From the NCBI GenBank assembly GCA_903939845.1, contig CAJAIJ010000037.1:62001-126000 (forward strand): a stretch of DNA of 64,000 nucleotides, given 5' to 3'. This document shows positions 53,879 to 62,022 of this stretch, piece after piece. Origin of the DNA: an uncultured Solirubrobacterales bacterium. GTDB taxonomy: Bacteria > Actinomycetota > Thermoleophilia > Solirubrobacterales > 70-9. Each line of letters opens with the position of its first letter. Within the stretch, counting starts at the first letter, position 1. The notes under the pieces were generated by a model. It was not told the DNA's origin. It made no database searches and worked only from the letters and a program-made list of their open reading frames with translations. A program made the translations under genes and the position numbers.

Positions 53879-54079
53879 CTCTTCTCCTCCGAAATCCGAA
53901 TTCCGTGATCTTGCCCGGGCCGAGCCCGAAGCCGGCCTCCTGCTCGATGCCGTCCGTGAAAGAACGACAGGAATGACCTTACCGGCCCTGCGCCCGGGGG
54001 GTGGAACGTGACGGATAGGTTGCACCCACCCCGGGCCGTTCACATCCGGGTCGGGTCGGTTGCCTAGACTCCAAAGGGA

Positions 54080-57000
54080 ATGTCCGAAACGACGATCGTT
54101 CAGGTGACGATGCCCGAGATGGGCGAGTCCGTGACCGAGGGGACCGTGCTGGAATGGCACGTCTCGGTCGGCGACGTCGTGGAAGAAGGCCAGACCCTGG
54201 TCGAGGTCTCGACCGACAAGGTCGACGCCGAGGTTCCGGCACCCAGAGCAGGGCGGATCACGAAGCTCTGCGCCGAGCCCGACGACGAGGTCGCGGTCGG
54301 CGACCCGCTTGCCGAGCTCGACCCGAACGACACCGAAGGAACCGCGGGCGGAGCCAGCGATGCGGCGACGATCGACGCCTCGGGGAACGGAAGTCGGAGC
54401 AACGGGAGCGGGAATGGATCTGCCGCAGTCGCCGAGTCCACGACCGGCGAGGCGAGGGCGACACCGATCGCGCGGAGGGTCGCAGCGGCCGAGGGCGTGG
54501 ACCTGGGCTCGATCGATGGATCGGGTCCGGGAGGCAAGGTCAAGCGTGCCGATGTCGAGGCAGTCGCGAACGGAGGCCCCGCGGCGGCCGCCACGAGTTC
54601 GGAGACCGCCCTCCGCGGTGCGTCCGGAATGCTCGCCAGAGCGATGGACGAGAGCCGCTCGATCCCGACCGCGACCTCCTTCAGGACGCTTGCAGTCGAC
54701 ACTCTCGACGCCAAACGGAAAGCACTCAACGCCGGACTCGCAGAGCGCGGGATGAAGGTCTCGTTCACGCACCTGGTGGCCTGGGCGATCACCGTCGCCT
54801 ATCGGGACTGGCCGGTTATGGCGCGGCACTTCGAAGACCGGGACGGAAAGCCGTTCGTGATCGACGATGGAGGCCTCAACCTCGGCATCGCTGTCGACAT
54901 CGAGCGCGAGGACGGAACCCGGAGCCTGATGGTCCCCTCGATCAAGGGAGCCGACGGGATGGACTTCGCCGCTTTCCACGCCGCATACGAAGGGCTGATC
55001 GCCAAGGCCAGGGACGGCGCCCTAACGGCTGACGACATGACTCTCACCAACCTGACCCTGACCAACCCGGGCGGGATCGGAACGGTCGCCTCGGTGCCCC
55101 GGCTGATGACCGGCCAGGGGGCGATCATCGCGACCGGCTCGATCGCATACCCGCCGGAATGGTCACATGCCGACCCCGGATCGATCGCGGCCTCGGGAGT
55201 CTCGAAGGTGATGACGATGACCTCGACCTACGACCACCGGATCATCCAGGGGGCCGAGTCGGGCAACTTCCTGAAGGCGATCGATGCCCTGCTCGGCGGA
55301 AGCGGCGATTTCTACGAATCGATCGCGGCAGACCTCGGCACTGACCCGACCCCGGTCGCGACCGCGGCACCGAAGGCATCGTCGAGAGCGGTCTCCAACG
55401 GGACGGTCGCGGCGGCGGCTGGACCTGGAACGGCGACGGGAGGAGGCGAGGTCAGCCAGGAGATGCTCCAGGCCGTTCAGGCCGCAACCTCGCTGCTGAA
55501 GGCCTACAGGACCCACGGCCATCTGGCGGCGAGCCTCGACCCGCTCGGGAGCAAGCCGAAGGGCGACCCGGCGCTCGACCCCGAAAACCTCCACTTGACC
55601 CCGGAGCTGATGTCGAAGATCCCGGCCTCGATCCTCAGGATCGGCGTGCCGGGCGAGACCCTGCTCGAGGCCCTGCCGAGGATGAAGGCCGCCTACACCG
55701 GGACGACCGCCTACCAGTTCGAGCACATCTCCTCCCACCAGCAGCGGGTCTGGATGAGGGAGATGATCGAGACCGGAGCCTTCCGCAAGCCCCTGGATCG
55801 GGAGGAGCAGAAGCGTCTTCTCGCCCGTCTGGTCGAGGTGTTCGAGTTCGAGCGATTCCTCGAAAAGGCCTACCTGGGCCAGAAGATCTTCTCGATCGAG
55901 GGCCTCGACGTGATGGTCCCGATGCTCGACGAGATCGCGACCCTTGCCCTGAACGACGGTGCCGGCGAGGTCGTCCTCGGCATGGCCCATCGGGGTCGGC
56001 TCTCGGTCCTCGCCCACAACGTCGGACGATCGATCGAATCGATCTTCGCCGAGTTCGAGGGGTCGAAGCGCCTGGAGGATGTGAAGGCCGTGGCGGCGAT
56101 CCCGCACGGTGGCACCGGTGACGTCAAGTACCACTACGGCCACGAGGGCACCTACGAAAACCACGAGGGCAACACGATCGACGTCCACCTCTATCCGAAC
56201 CCGAGCCATCTGGAGTCGGTGAACCCGGTGGTGACGGGAGCAGCGAGGTACTCCCAGAACGTTCGCGAGGGTGCCGATCTCGACCACAGGACCAGCCATG
56301 CAGTTCCGGTCCTGATCCACGGCGATGCAGCCTTCCCGGGCCAGGGTGTCGTCGCCGAGACCCTGAACCTGCTCGCACTCGACGGCTACTCGGTCGGCGG
56401 AACGATCCACATCATCTCCAACAACCAGATCGGGTTCACCACCGACCCGACCGATGCCCGGTCGACTCCCTACGCCGCCGATATGGCCAAGGGCTTCAAC
56501 GTCCCGATCATCCACGTGAACGCCGATGACGTCGAGGCCTGCTCTCAGGCAATCAGGCTGGCGATGGCCTACCGGCGGGAGTGGAACCGCGACATCGTGA
56601 TCGACGTGGTCGGCTACCGCAGGTTCGGACACAACGAGACCGACGAGCCGGCCTACACCCAGCCGGTGATGACTTCGATGATCAAGGGCCATCCCCCGGT
56701 CTCGGAGGTCTACACCTCGAAGCTGATCGCGGAGAAGGCGGTCACCGAGCAGGAGGTCGAGGCGCTGGCCGAGGCCCGGCGCACAGAGATGCGGGAGACC
56801 CTCGACGAACTCCGCCGCAAGATGGACAGCGGCGTGTACGAGGACCCGACCGTGACCTCGACCGGAACGAGCGAGCTGAACCGCGGGGCCAGCCCGCCAG
56901 TCAAGACCGCCGTGCCCGAGGACAGGCTCCGGATCCTGAACGATGCCCTGGTCGAGGTCCCCGAGGACTTCACGATCCAGCGCAAGCTGAAGAAGCCGTT

Positions 57001-58072
57001 GTCGAGGAGGGTCGAGGCACTCGACGAGGGCGGGATCGACTTCGCCCAGGCAGAGTCCCTGGCGTTCGCCTCGCTGCTCGAAGAGGGTGTGCACGTTCGG
57101 CTGACCGGTCAGGACAGCGAGCGGGGAACCTTCTCCCAGCGTCACCTGGTCCTCCACGACGAGCACGACGGCCGGCCATGGGCCCCGATCCAGAACCTCG
57201 AGCAGGCCACCGCTCCGTTCGAGCTCTACAACAGTCCCCTTTCCGAAGCCGGCTGCCTCGGGTTCGAATACGGCTACTCCTCGTCCAACCCCGATTCACT
57301 GGTTCTCTGGGAGGCCCAGTTCGGCGACTTCGCCAACTCGGCCCAGGTGATCATCGACACCTTCATCGCCTCGGGCGAGGCGAAGTGGGGCCTGACCACG
57401 AGGCTGACGATGCTTCTGCCGCACGGACACGAAGGTGCCGGTCCCGAGCACTCGAGCGCCAGGATGGAGCGTTTCCTCTCGCTGGCGGCCGAGGGCAACA
57501 TGCGGATCGCGAATCCCTCGACCGCCGCCCAGTACTTCCACCTGCTCAGGCGTCAGGCGATGATCAGGAAGCCGAGACCCCTGGTCGTCTTCACCCCCAA
57601 GGGTCTCCTCAGGCAGCCGGCCGCCGCCGCCCGCCTCGACCAGCTCGTCAACGAGCACTTCCACTTCATCCTCGAGGATCCCCGCGCTGTCAAGCGACGC
57701 AAGAAGGTCGAGCGTCTGGTCCTCTGCTCCGGCCGGATCTACTACGACCTCGACTCGTCCGAGGCCCGGGAGGGCGCCGAGAACGTCGCGGTCGGGAGGG
57801 TCGAGCTGCTCTATCCGTTCGCCGAGGAACAGGTCGAGCAGATGATCGCCTCCTACCCGAACCTCAAGGAGGTCGTCTGGGTTCAGGAGGAGCCGAAGAA
57901 CATGGGTGCCTGGAGCGTGATGAGAAGGCGTCTGCCGGACCTGTTGCCGGATGGAGTCGCTCTCGAGTACGTGGGCAGACCGGGCAGGTCGAGTCCCGGA
58001 GAGGGTTACTCGGTGACACATGTGCGCGAGCAGGAGAGAATCGTCCTGACCGCTCTCACGGTCGGGGCCTGA
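54080..58072 (+). CDS. kgd: Multifunctional 2-oxoglutarate dehydrogenase: lipoyl-PSBD-E2-E1 fusion (1330 aa)
   Basis: One chain combining E2 and E1 of the 2-oxoglutarate dehydrogenase complex (TCA cycle). Order: lipoyl domain (about 5-80, lipoyl Lys47 in STDKVDAE), Ser/Gly/Asn linker, peripheral-subunit-binding domain (126-163, ATPIARRVAAAEGVDLGSI), E2 catalytic domain (about 195-425, catalytic DHRIIQGAESGNF near residue 385), E1 (about 450-1330) with MAHRGRLSVLAHNV, HYGHEGTYE, HLESVNPVV, LIHGDAAFPGQGVV, NNQIGFTTDP (TPP/Mg). Actinobacterial Kgd/OdhA normally lacks the lipoyl and binding domains; having them is notable. ATG 54080 follows TAGACT (54065-54070) by 9 nt and an AAAGGG stretch. Confidence 0.93.
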   Translation: MSETTIVQVTMPEMGESVTEGTVLEWHVSVGDVVEEGQTLVEVSTDKVDAEVPAPRAGRITKLCAEPDDEVAVGDPLAELDPNDTEGTAGGASDAATIDASGNGSRSNGSGNGSAAVAESTTGEARATPIARRVAAAEGVDLGSIDGSGPGGKVKRADVEAVANGGPAAAATSSETALRGASGMLARAMDESRSIPTATSFRTLAVDTLDAKRKALNAGLAERGMKVSFTHLVAWAITVAYRDWPVMARHFEDRDGKPFVIDDGGLNLGIAVDIEREDGTRSLMVPSIKGADGMDFAAFHAAYEGLIAKARDGALTADDMTLTNLTLTNPGGIGTVASVPRLMTGQGAIIATGSIAYPPEWSHADPGSIAASGVSKVMTMTSTYDHRIIQGAESGNFLKAIDALLGGSGDFYESIAADLGTDPTPVATAAPKASSRAVSNGTVAAAAGPGTATGGGEVSQEMLQAVQAATSLLKAYRTHGHLAASLDPLGSKPKGDPALDPENLHLTPELMSKIPASILRIGVPGETLLEALPRMKAAYTGTTAYQFEHISSHQQRVWMREMIETGAFRKPLDREEQKRLLARLVEVFEFERFLEKAYLGQKIFSIEGLDVMVPMLDEIATLALNDGAGEVVLGMAHRGRLSVLAHNVGRSIESIFAEFEGSKRLEDVKAVAAIPHGGTGDVKYHYGHEGTYENHEGNTIDVHLYPNPSHLESVNPVVTGAARYSQNVREGADLDHRTSHAVPVLIHGDAAFPGQGVVAETLNLLALDGYSVGGTIHIISNNQIGFTTDPTDARSTPYAADMAKGFNVPIIHVNADDVEACSQAIRLAMAYRREWNRDIVIDVVGYRRFGHNETDEPAYTQPVMTSMIKGHPPVSEVYTSKLIAEKAVTEQEVEALAEARRTEMRETLDELRRKMDSGVYEDPTVTSTGTSELNRGASPPVKTAVPEDRLRILNDALVEVPEDFTIQRKLKKPLSRRVEALDEGGIDFAQAESLAFASLLEEGVHVRLTGQDSERGTFSQRHLVLHDEHDGRPWAPIQNLEQATAPFELYNSPLSEAGCLGFEYGYSSSNPDSLVLWEAQFGDFANSAQVIIDTFIASGEAKWGLTTRLTMLLPHGHEGAGPEHSSARMERFLSLAAEGNMRIANPSTAAQYFHLLRRQAMIRKPRPLVVFTPKGLLRQPAAAARLDQLVNEHFHFILEDPRAVKRRKKVERLVLCSGRIYYDLDSSEAREGAENVAVGRVELLYPFAEEQVEQMIASYPNLKEVVWVQEEPKNMGAWSVMRRRLPDLLPDGVALEYVGRPGRSSPGEGYSVTHVREQERIVLTALTVGA

Positions 58073-58140
58073 GTCCCGATATCTCCCTGGAGCGGGTTTC
58101 CGAAGACGAAGGCGCTTCCGGATCCGGGAACGAGGGGTTT

Positions 58141-58180
58141 TCGACCTTAAATTCGGGTGGAAGCCACCGGTCGATTTATT
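58141..58180 (+). terminator. Candidate Rho-independent terminator after kgd
   Basis: TCGACC 58141-58146 pairs with GGTCGA 58169-58174, and GGTGG 58156-58160 with CCACC 58164-58168 (AAG loop). A 9-nt bulge lies on the 5' arm, and TTTATT follows. Well placed about 70 bp after the kgd stop. Confidence 0.55.
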
Positions 58181-58207
58181 GACTACTCGGGCAAACCGGT
58201 GTATACA
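58179..58207 (+). promoter_or_regulatory. Strong promoter for the DUF11 leader/gene
   Basis: TTGACT (58179-58184), 17-bp spacer, TATACA (58202-58207). This is the closest match to a vegetative sigma-70-type promoter that I found in the window. Transcription would start near 58214, leaving a leader of about 330 nt before ATG 58546. It begins exactly as the kgd terminator hairpin ends. Confidence 0.65.
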
Positions 58208-58213
58208 GAAGGT

Positions 58214-58489
58214 GTTCACCAGTCGAACGCCGGGGATTAGGGCCCCGGGTCAAAGGGAGGAGCAGGTAAGGCAGGCACCCGTGCCCTTGCTCAAAAATTT
58301 CTAAAGCCCGCTTCCGGTGGCTGAGTCCCCGGAAGCGTCGCGTCGGCATCCCTCCCTGGCTACCGACGCGCTGGCGTGGTGAGGGTCGCGCGGACCCCCT
58401 GCCTCCCGCGACCCTCACCCGCCGAACTTCTTCGATCCCCCTCTTCGCAGCTGCCGGTGACAACTCCGGCAGATCGCCTGTATCTCAGG
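58214..58489 (+). ncRNA. Long hairpin-array leader RNA upstream of the DUF11 gene, unassigned
   Basis: Eight consecutive inverted repeats without an intervening gene: GTTC/GAAC 58214-58228; CCGGGG/CCCCGG 58230-58248; GAGCA 58260-58264 with TGCTC 58288-58292 (inner GGCA/TGCC), followed by AAAAATTT; GCTTCCGG/CCGGAAGC 58310-58336; CGCGTCGG/CCGACGCG 58339-58370; GGTGAGGGTCGCG 58378-58390 with CGCGACCCTCACC 58407-58419 (perfect 13 bp, extendable by GGCG/CGCC around a 1-nt bulge); CTGCCGG/CCGGCAG 58451-58472; CCTG/CAGG 58477-58489. Could be an attenuator or riboswitch, or a separate RNA. I could not match a known class. Confidence 0.55.
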
Positions 58490-58545
58490 TAGTTTGCGGG
58501 ATCTCATCAATGGATTGACGAAACCGAAAGAGGAGTACACAGAGG

Positions 58546-61500
58546 ATGAAGTCAGGATTTGGTCGCATCGATCTCGAGGGACGCTCGCACCGCCGCCCAA
58601 TCTCGATCGCATTCGTATTGGTAGTGATCTCATCCCTCCTGCTCGCAGTCGCCGGCCCTGCAGCGGCCGATCGCCCGTTCTCCCCCAGATTCACCCAGAA
58701 CGTCCAGGGCGCAATCACCTTCGCGGCCAACACCGTCATGACCTGCCCGGACTCCGACTCCAGGTGCCCCGCGGCACAGGCGGGGACGGGATCGACCCTC
58801 AACAACAACCAGTTCAACATGCGCTACGTCGACATCGACGGCGACCCGGCTACTTTCAACTCGTCCTCGGCAGTGCTGACGATCCCCTCGGGGGCACAGG
58901 TCCTGTTCGCCGGGCTGTACTACGACGGCCAGACCACGGCCGGGGTTGGCGGCACGGCCGCACCGACGCCCTCCGCCCGCGGGACCGTCCGGCTCCGCGT
59001 GCCGGGCCTCCTCGGGTTCCAGACGCTCACGGCATCGGTCGACAACTCGACCTCGGGCAAGTACGCGGCCTTCGTGGACATCACTGACCAGGTGACAGGA
59101 GCGGGTTCCGGTTCCTACACGGTCGGCAACGTCCAGACCGGCACCGGCGAGGACCGGGGCGGTGGCTGGGCGATCGTCGTCGCCTACCGCGACCCTTCCG
59201 AACCGGCCCGGAACCTGACGATCTTCGACGGCCTCGAAACCGTTAGCCAGGGCGAGACCAAGACGATCGGGGTGACCGGGTTCCAGACCCCGGCCTCTGG
59301 CCCGGTCAGAACCAATGTCGGATTCGTGACCTACGAAGGAGATCGGGGCTCGACCGGAGACAGCGCGACCCTGAACGGGACGGTGCTCTCGAGTGCCACC
59401 AACCCTGCCAACAACTTCTTCAACAGCTCGATCTCGGAGAATGGCGTCCTGCTGACCGACAAGGACCCCGACTACAACAACCAGCTCGGCTTCGACGCCG
59501 TGCAGGTGAACGCCGACGGGATTCTGGCCAACGGGGCCACGAGCGCCGCGATCAGGCTGCAGACCAACAGGGACCAGTACATGCCACACGTGGTGACCTT
59601 CGCGACCGAAATCTTCTCGCCGACGATCGCGGCCGTCAAGACGGTCCAGAACATCACCAACCCGGCCCAGCCGGCGAGGTCCGGGGATGTCCTGCGCTAC
59701 CAGCTCCAGTACACGAACTCGGGCGGCGACGGTGCGACCCAGTTCATCGCCACCGACACGATCCCCGGCGGCACGACCTATGCCCCGGGAAGCCTGAAGA
59801 TCACCTCTGGCCCCAATGCGCCCGCCTCGCCGACCGACGCGATCGGAGACGACCTGGCCGAGTTCCTGCCGGCCTCGAACTCGGTCCGGTTCCGACTGGG
59901 CCAGGGTGCATCGAACACCTCGGGCGGCACGCTCTCGGCCGCGGGCGGACCGGCCACCACGACGACGATCACGTTCGAGGTGACGGTCGGCGACCTGCCA
60001 TCCGGGACCGCGATCTCGAACACGGGCGAGGCGGAGTTCCTCTCGCAGACGCTCAGCACGCCCCAGACGGCTGAGTCGAACACGGTCGTGAACGAAGTGA
60101 TCGCCCCTGACCTCGAGATGTCGAAGAACCATGTCGTGCCGATCGTGGGAGTCGATGTCGAGTTCACGCTCGGAGTCGAGAACGTCGGCACGGCCTCGAC
60201 CGACGGCTCGGCCGTGACCGTGACCGACTCGTTCGACCCCGCAGCCTTCTCGGCGATCAACATCACCTCGGCACCGGGCTGGAACTGCTCTGCAACGAGC
60301 GGGCTGAACCTGTCCTGTACCCGCACCGATGTCGTGGCAACCGGAGCCTCCTACCCGGGGATTCAGGTCACGGGCACCGTCGTTGCCTCGCCCCCGGCAA
60401 CCTTCACCAACGAAGCCGAGGTGGCGGGCGGCGGAGACAACACGCCCGGCAACAACCTCGCGGTCGACTTCCTGCCGGTCCCACCGACCTCCAGTGACCT
60501 CTCGATCGTCAAGACGGTTGCTCCGGCGACGGTCCTCCCCGGTCAGAGGGTCACCTACACCCTGGAGGTCGCGAATGCCGGGCCTTCGAATGCGACGGGA
60601 GTGACCGTCGAGGACTCCTGGGCCTTCAGCGGTCTGATCGACGTGACGGCAACACCGTCTCAGGGAACCTGTCCGACGGTCACGACCTCTTCGGTGCTCT
60701 GCGAGATCGGCAACCTGGCCACGGGCGGCACTGCAACGGTCGAGATCTCGGCGACGGTCGACTTCGACGACTCTTCGGGACTGCTCAACACGGCGTCGGT
60801 CGAAGGCGACCAGGCAGACCCGAGGCCCGACAACAACGAGTCTTCGGCCACCTTCGATGCCGCGGCCGCCTCGGACATCGAGGTCGTCAAGACGGCGGGC
60901 ACCGACCCGATCGCCGGCGAGGCTTTCAGCTACACGATCGACATCACCAACAACGGGCCTTCCGATGCCGACGGAGTCGTAGTCAACGAGCAGATCCCTG
61001 AACTGTTCCTTCCGGCCGAAGTCATCGGGCCGGGGTTTGCTTTCTGCTCGGCCGCGGAAGCAGGAGGGACCCTGTCCTGCACCTACGATGGCCCTCTGGC
61101 CGTCGGGGCGACCGCAACGCTCACCTTGATCGGAACTCTGGCTCCCGCCAGCGCCGGTGTACCAGTCATCAACACGGCTTCCGCCTATTCGAGCGAAGCC
61201 GACTCGAACCCGGACAACAACTCCTCCTCGGTCACGGTCATACCCCTCCCGTTCGCCGACATCGCGATGAGCAAGACGGCCAGTGCGGACTCGGTCGAGG
61301 CCGGCCAGACCGTGACCTGGACCTTCATCGTCCAGAACTTCGGCCCGCTCGATGCCGACCCGGTGATACTCGAGGACGAGCTGCCTGCCGGCCTTGCGAT
61401 CGTCTCCCTCCCGGATGGATGCGGAGTCGAGGAAACGACCCTTACCTGCAACCTCGGCGCGCTCGGGCTCGACGAATCCCGGACACTTGCCCTGACCGTG

Positions 61501-62010
61501 AGGCCCGGTCCGGCATTCGCGGGCGAGACGATCACGAACTCGGCCTCGGTGAGCTCTCCGAGGCCCGACCCGAACCAGGCCAACCAGTCCGACACCTCCT
61601 CGTTCGAGGTGACCTCCGGCAAGACCCGCCTGAAGCTCGACCAGACGGTGAACAGGAAGAAGGCCAGATCCGGTGGCAAGTTCGCCTTCGGAATCACCGT
61701 CAGCAACACTTCGGATACTTCGGCCTACGACTCGGTGGTATGCCAGAGGCTCCCCCGCGCCCTGAAGATAGTCAGAGCCCCGGGTGCGAAGATCGGCCCC
61801 GGCAGGAAGGCCTGCTGGACCATCGGCCGCCTCGATCCCGACAGGTCTAGGCAGTTCTCGGTCCTGACCCGCGGGTTCTCGAGCAGGACTACCTCGGCCA
61901 CCGCCCCGGTGACGCTCTCCGGCGAGAACGTCGTCGACGGAAGGCAGAGCAAGACGGTCCGGATCGTGGTGCCGCGGAAGCCGAAGCCACCCCAGCCCGT
62001 AGCCGGCTGA
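58546..62010 (+). CDS. Large secreted DUF11-repeat surface protein (1154 aa)
   Basis: Signal peptide (basic start, hydrophobic residues about 20-38, AAADRP cleavage region). The N-terminal domain (about 45-360) contains NVQGAITFAANTVMTCPD, LFAGLYYDGQTT and GWAIVVAYRDPSEPARNLTIFDG, like DUF3344/surface-adhesion domains. Then six DUF11-type repeats, each starting with a (D/E)xxxxKT strand and containing (T/N)NxGxSxAxxVxVxD-like strings, at about 362-515, 523-640, 650-775, 780-895, 900-1025 and 1030-1140. No LPXTG, terminal membrane helix or anchor is visible at the C-terminus (RKPKPPQPVAG). Probably a cell-surface or matrix protein. AAAGAGGAG lies before ATG 58546. Expression appears controlled by the long leader. 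Confidence 0.88.
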   Translation: MKSGFGRIDLEGRSHRRPISIAFVLVVISSLLLAVAGPAAADRPFSPRFTQNVQGAITFAANTVMTCPDSDSRCPAAQAGTGSTLNNNQFNMRYVDIDGDPATFNSSSAVLTIPSGAQVLFAGLYYDGQTTAGVGGTAAPTPSARGTVRLRVPGLLGFQTLTASVDNSTSGKYAAFVDITDQVTGAGSGSYTVGNVQTGTGEDRGGGWAIVVAYRDPSEPARNLTIFDGLETVSQGETKTIGVTGFQTPASGPVRTNVGFVTYEGDRGSTGDSATLNGTVLSSATNPANNFFNSSISENGVLLTDKDPDYNNQLGFDAVQVNADGILANGATSAAIRLQTNRDQYMPHVVTFATEIFSPTIAAVKTVQNITNPAQPARSGDVLRYQLQYTNSGGDGATQFIATDTIPGGTTYAPGSLKITSGPNAPASPTDAIGDDLAEFLPASNSVRFRLGQGASNTSGGTLSAAGGPATTTTITFEVTVGDLPSGTAISNTGEAEFLSQTLSTPQTAESNTVVNEVIAPDLEMSKNHVVPIVGVDVEFTLGVENVGTASTDGSAVTVTDSFDPAAFSAINITSAPGWNCSATSGLNLSCTRTDVVATGASYPGIQVTGTVVASPPATFTNEAEVAGGGDNTPGNNLAVDFLPVPPTSSDLSIVKTVAPATVLPGQRVTYTLEVANAGPSNATGVTVEDSWAFSGLIDVTATPSQGTCPTVTTSSVLCEIGNLATGGTATVEISATVDFDDSSGLLNTASVEGDQADPRPDNNESSATFDAAAASDIEVVKTAGTDPIAGEAFSYTIDITNNGPSDADGVVVNEQIPELFLPAEVIGPGFAFCSAAEAGGTLSCTYDGPLAVGATATLTLIGTLAPASAGVPVINTASAYSSEADSNPDNNSSSVTVIPLPFADIAMSKTASADSVEAGQTVTWTFIVQNFGPLDADPVILEDELPAGLAIVSLPDGCGVEETTLTCNLGALGLDESRTLALTVRPGPAFAGETITNSASVSSPRPDPNQANQSDTSSFEVTSGKTRLKLDQTVNRKKARSGGKFAFGITVSNTSDTSAYDSVVCQRLPRALKIVRAPGAKIGPGRKACWTIGRLDPDRSRQFSVLTRGFSSRTTSATAPVTLSGENVVDGRQSKTVRIVVPRKPKPPQPVAG

Positions 62011-62022
62011 GCCGGCCCGGAA

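Noticed and set aside
51167-53908. 913-aa plus-strand open frame opposite the reductase/AGPS genes
   Set aside because: Low-complexity, Arg/Asp/Gly-rich translation without motifs; the minus-strand genes have clear Rossmann and FAD motifs.
55163-57166. 667-aa minus-strand open frame opposite kgd
   Set aside because: Shadow of the kgd coding frame; no recognisable domain and biased composition.
58179-58545. c-di-GMP or c-di-AMP riboswitch
   Set aside because: A GGGCAAACC string is present but lies in the promoter spacer, and the other conserved core strings are missing.
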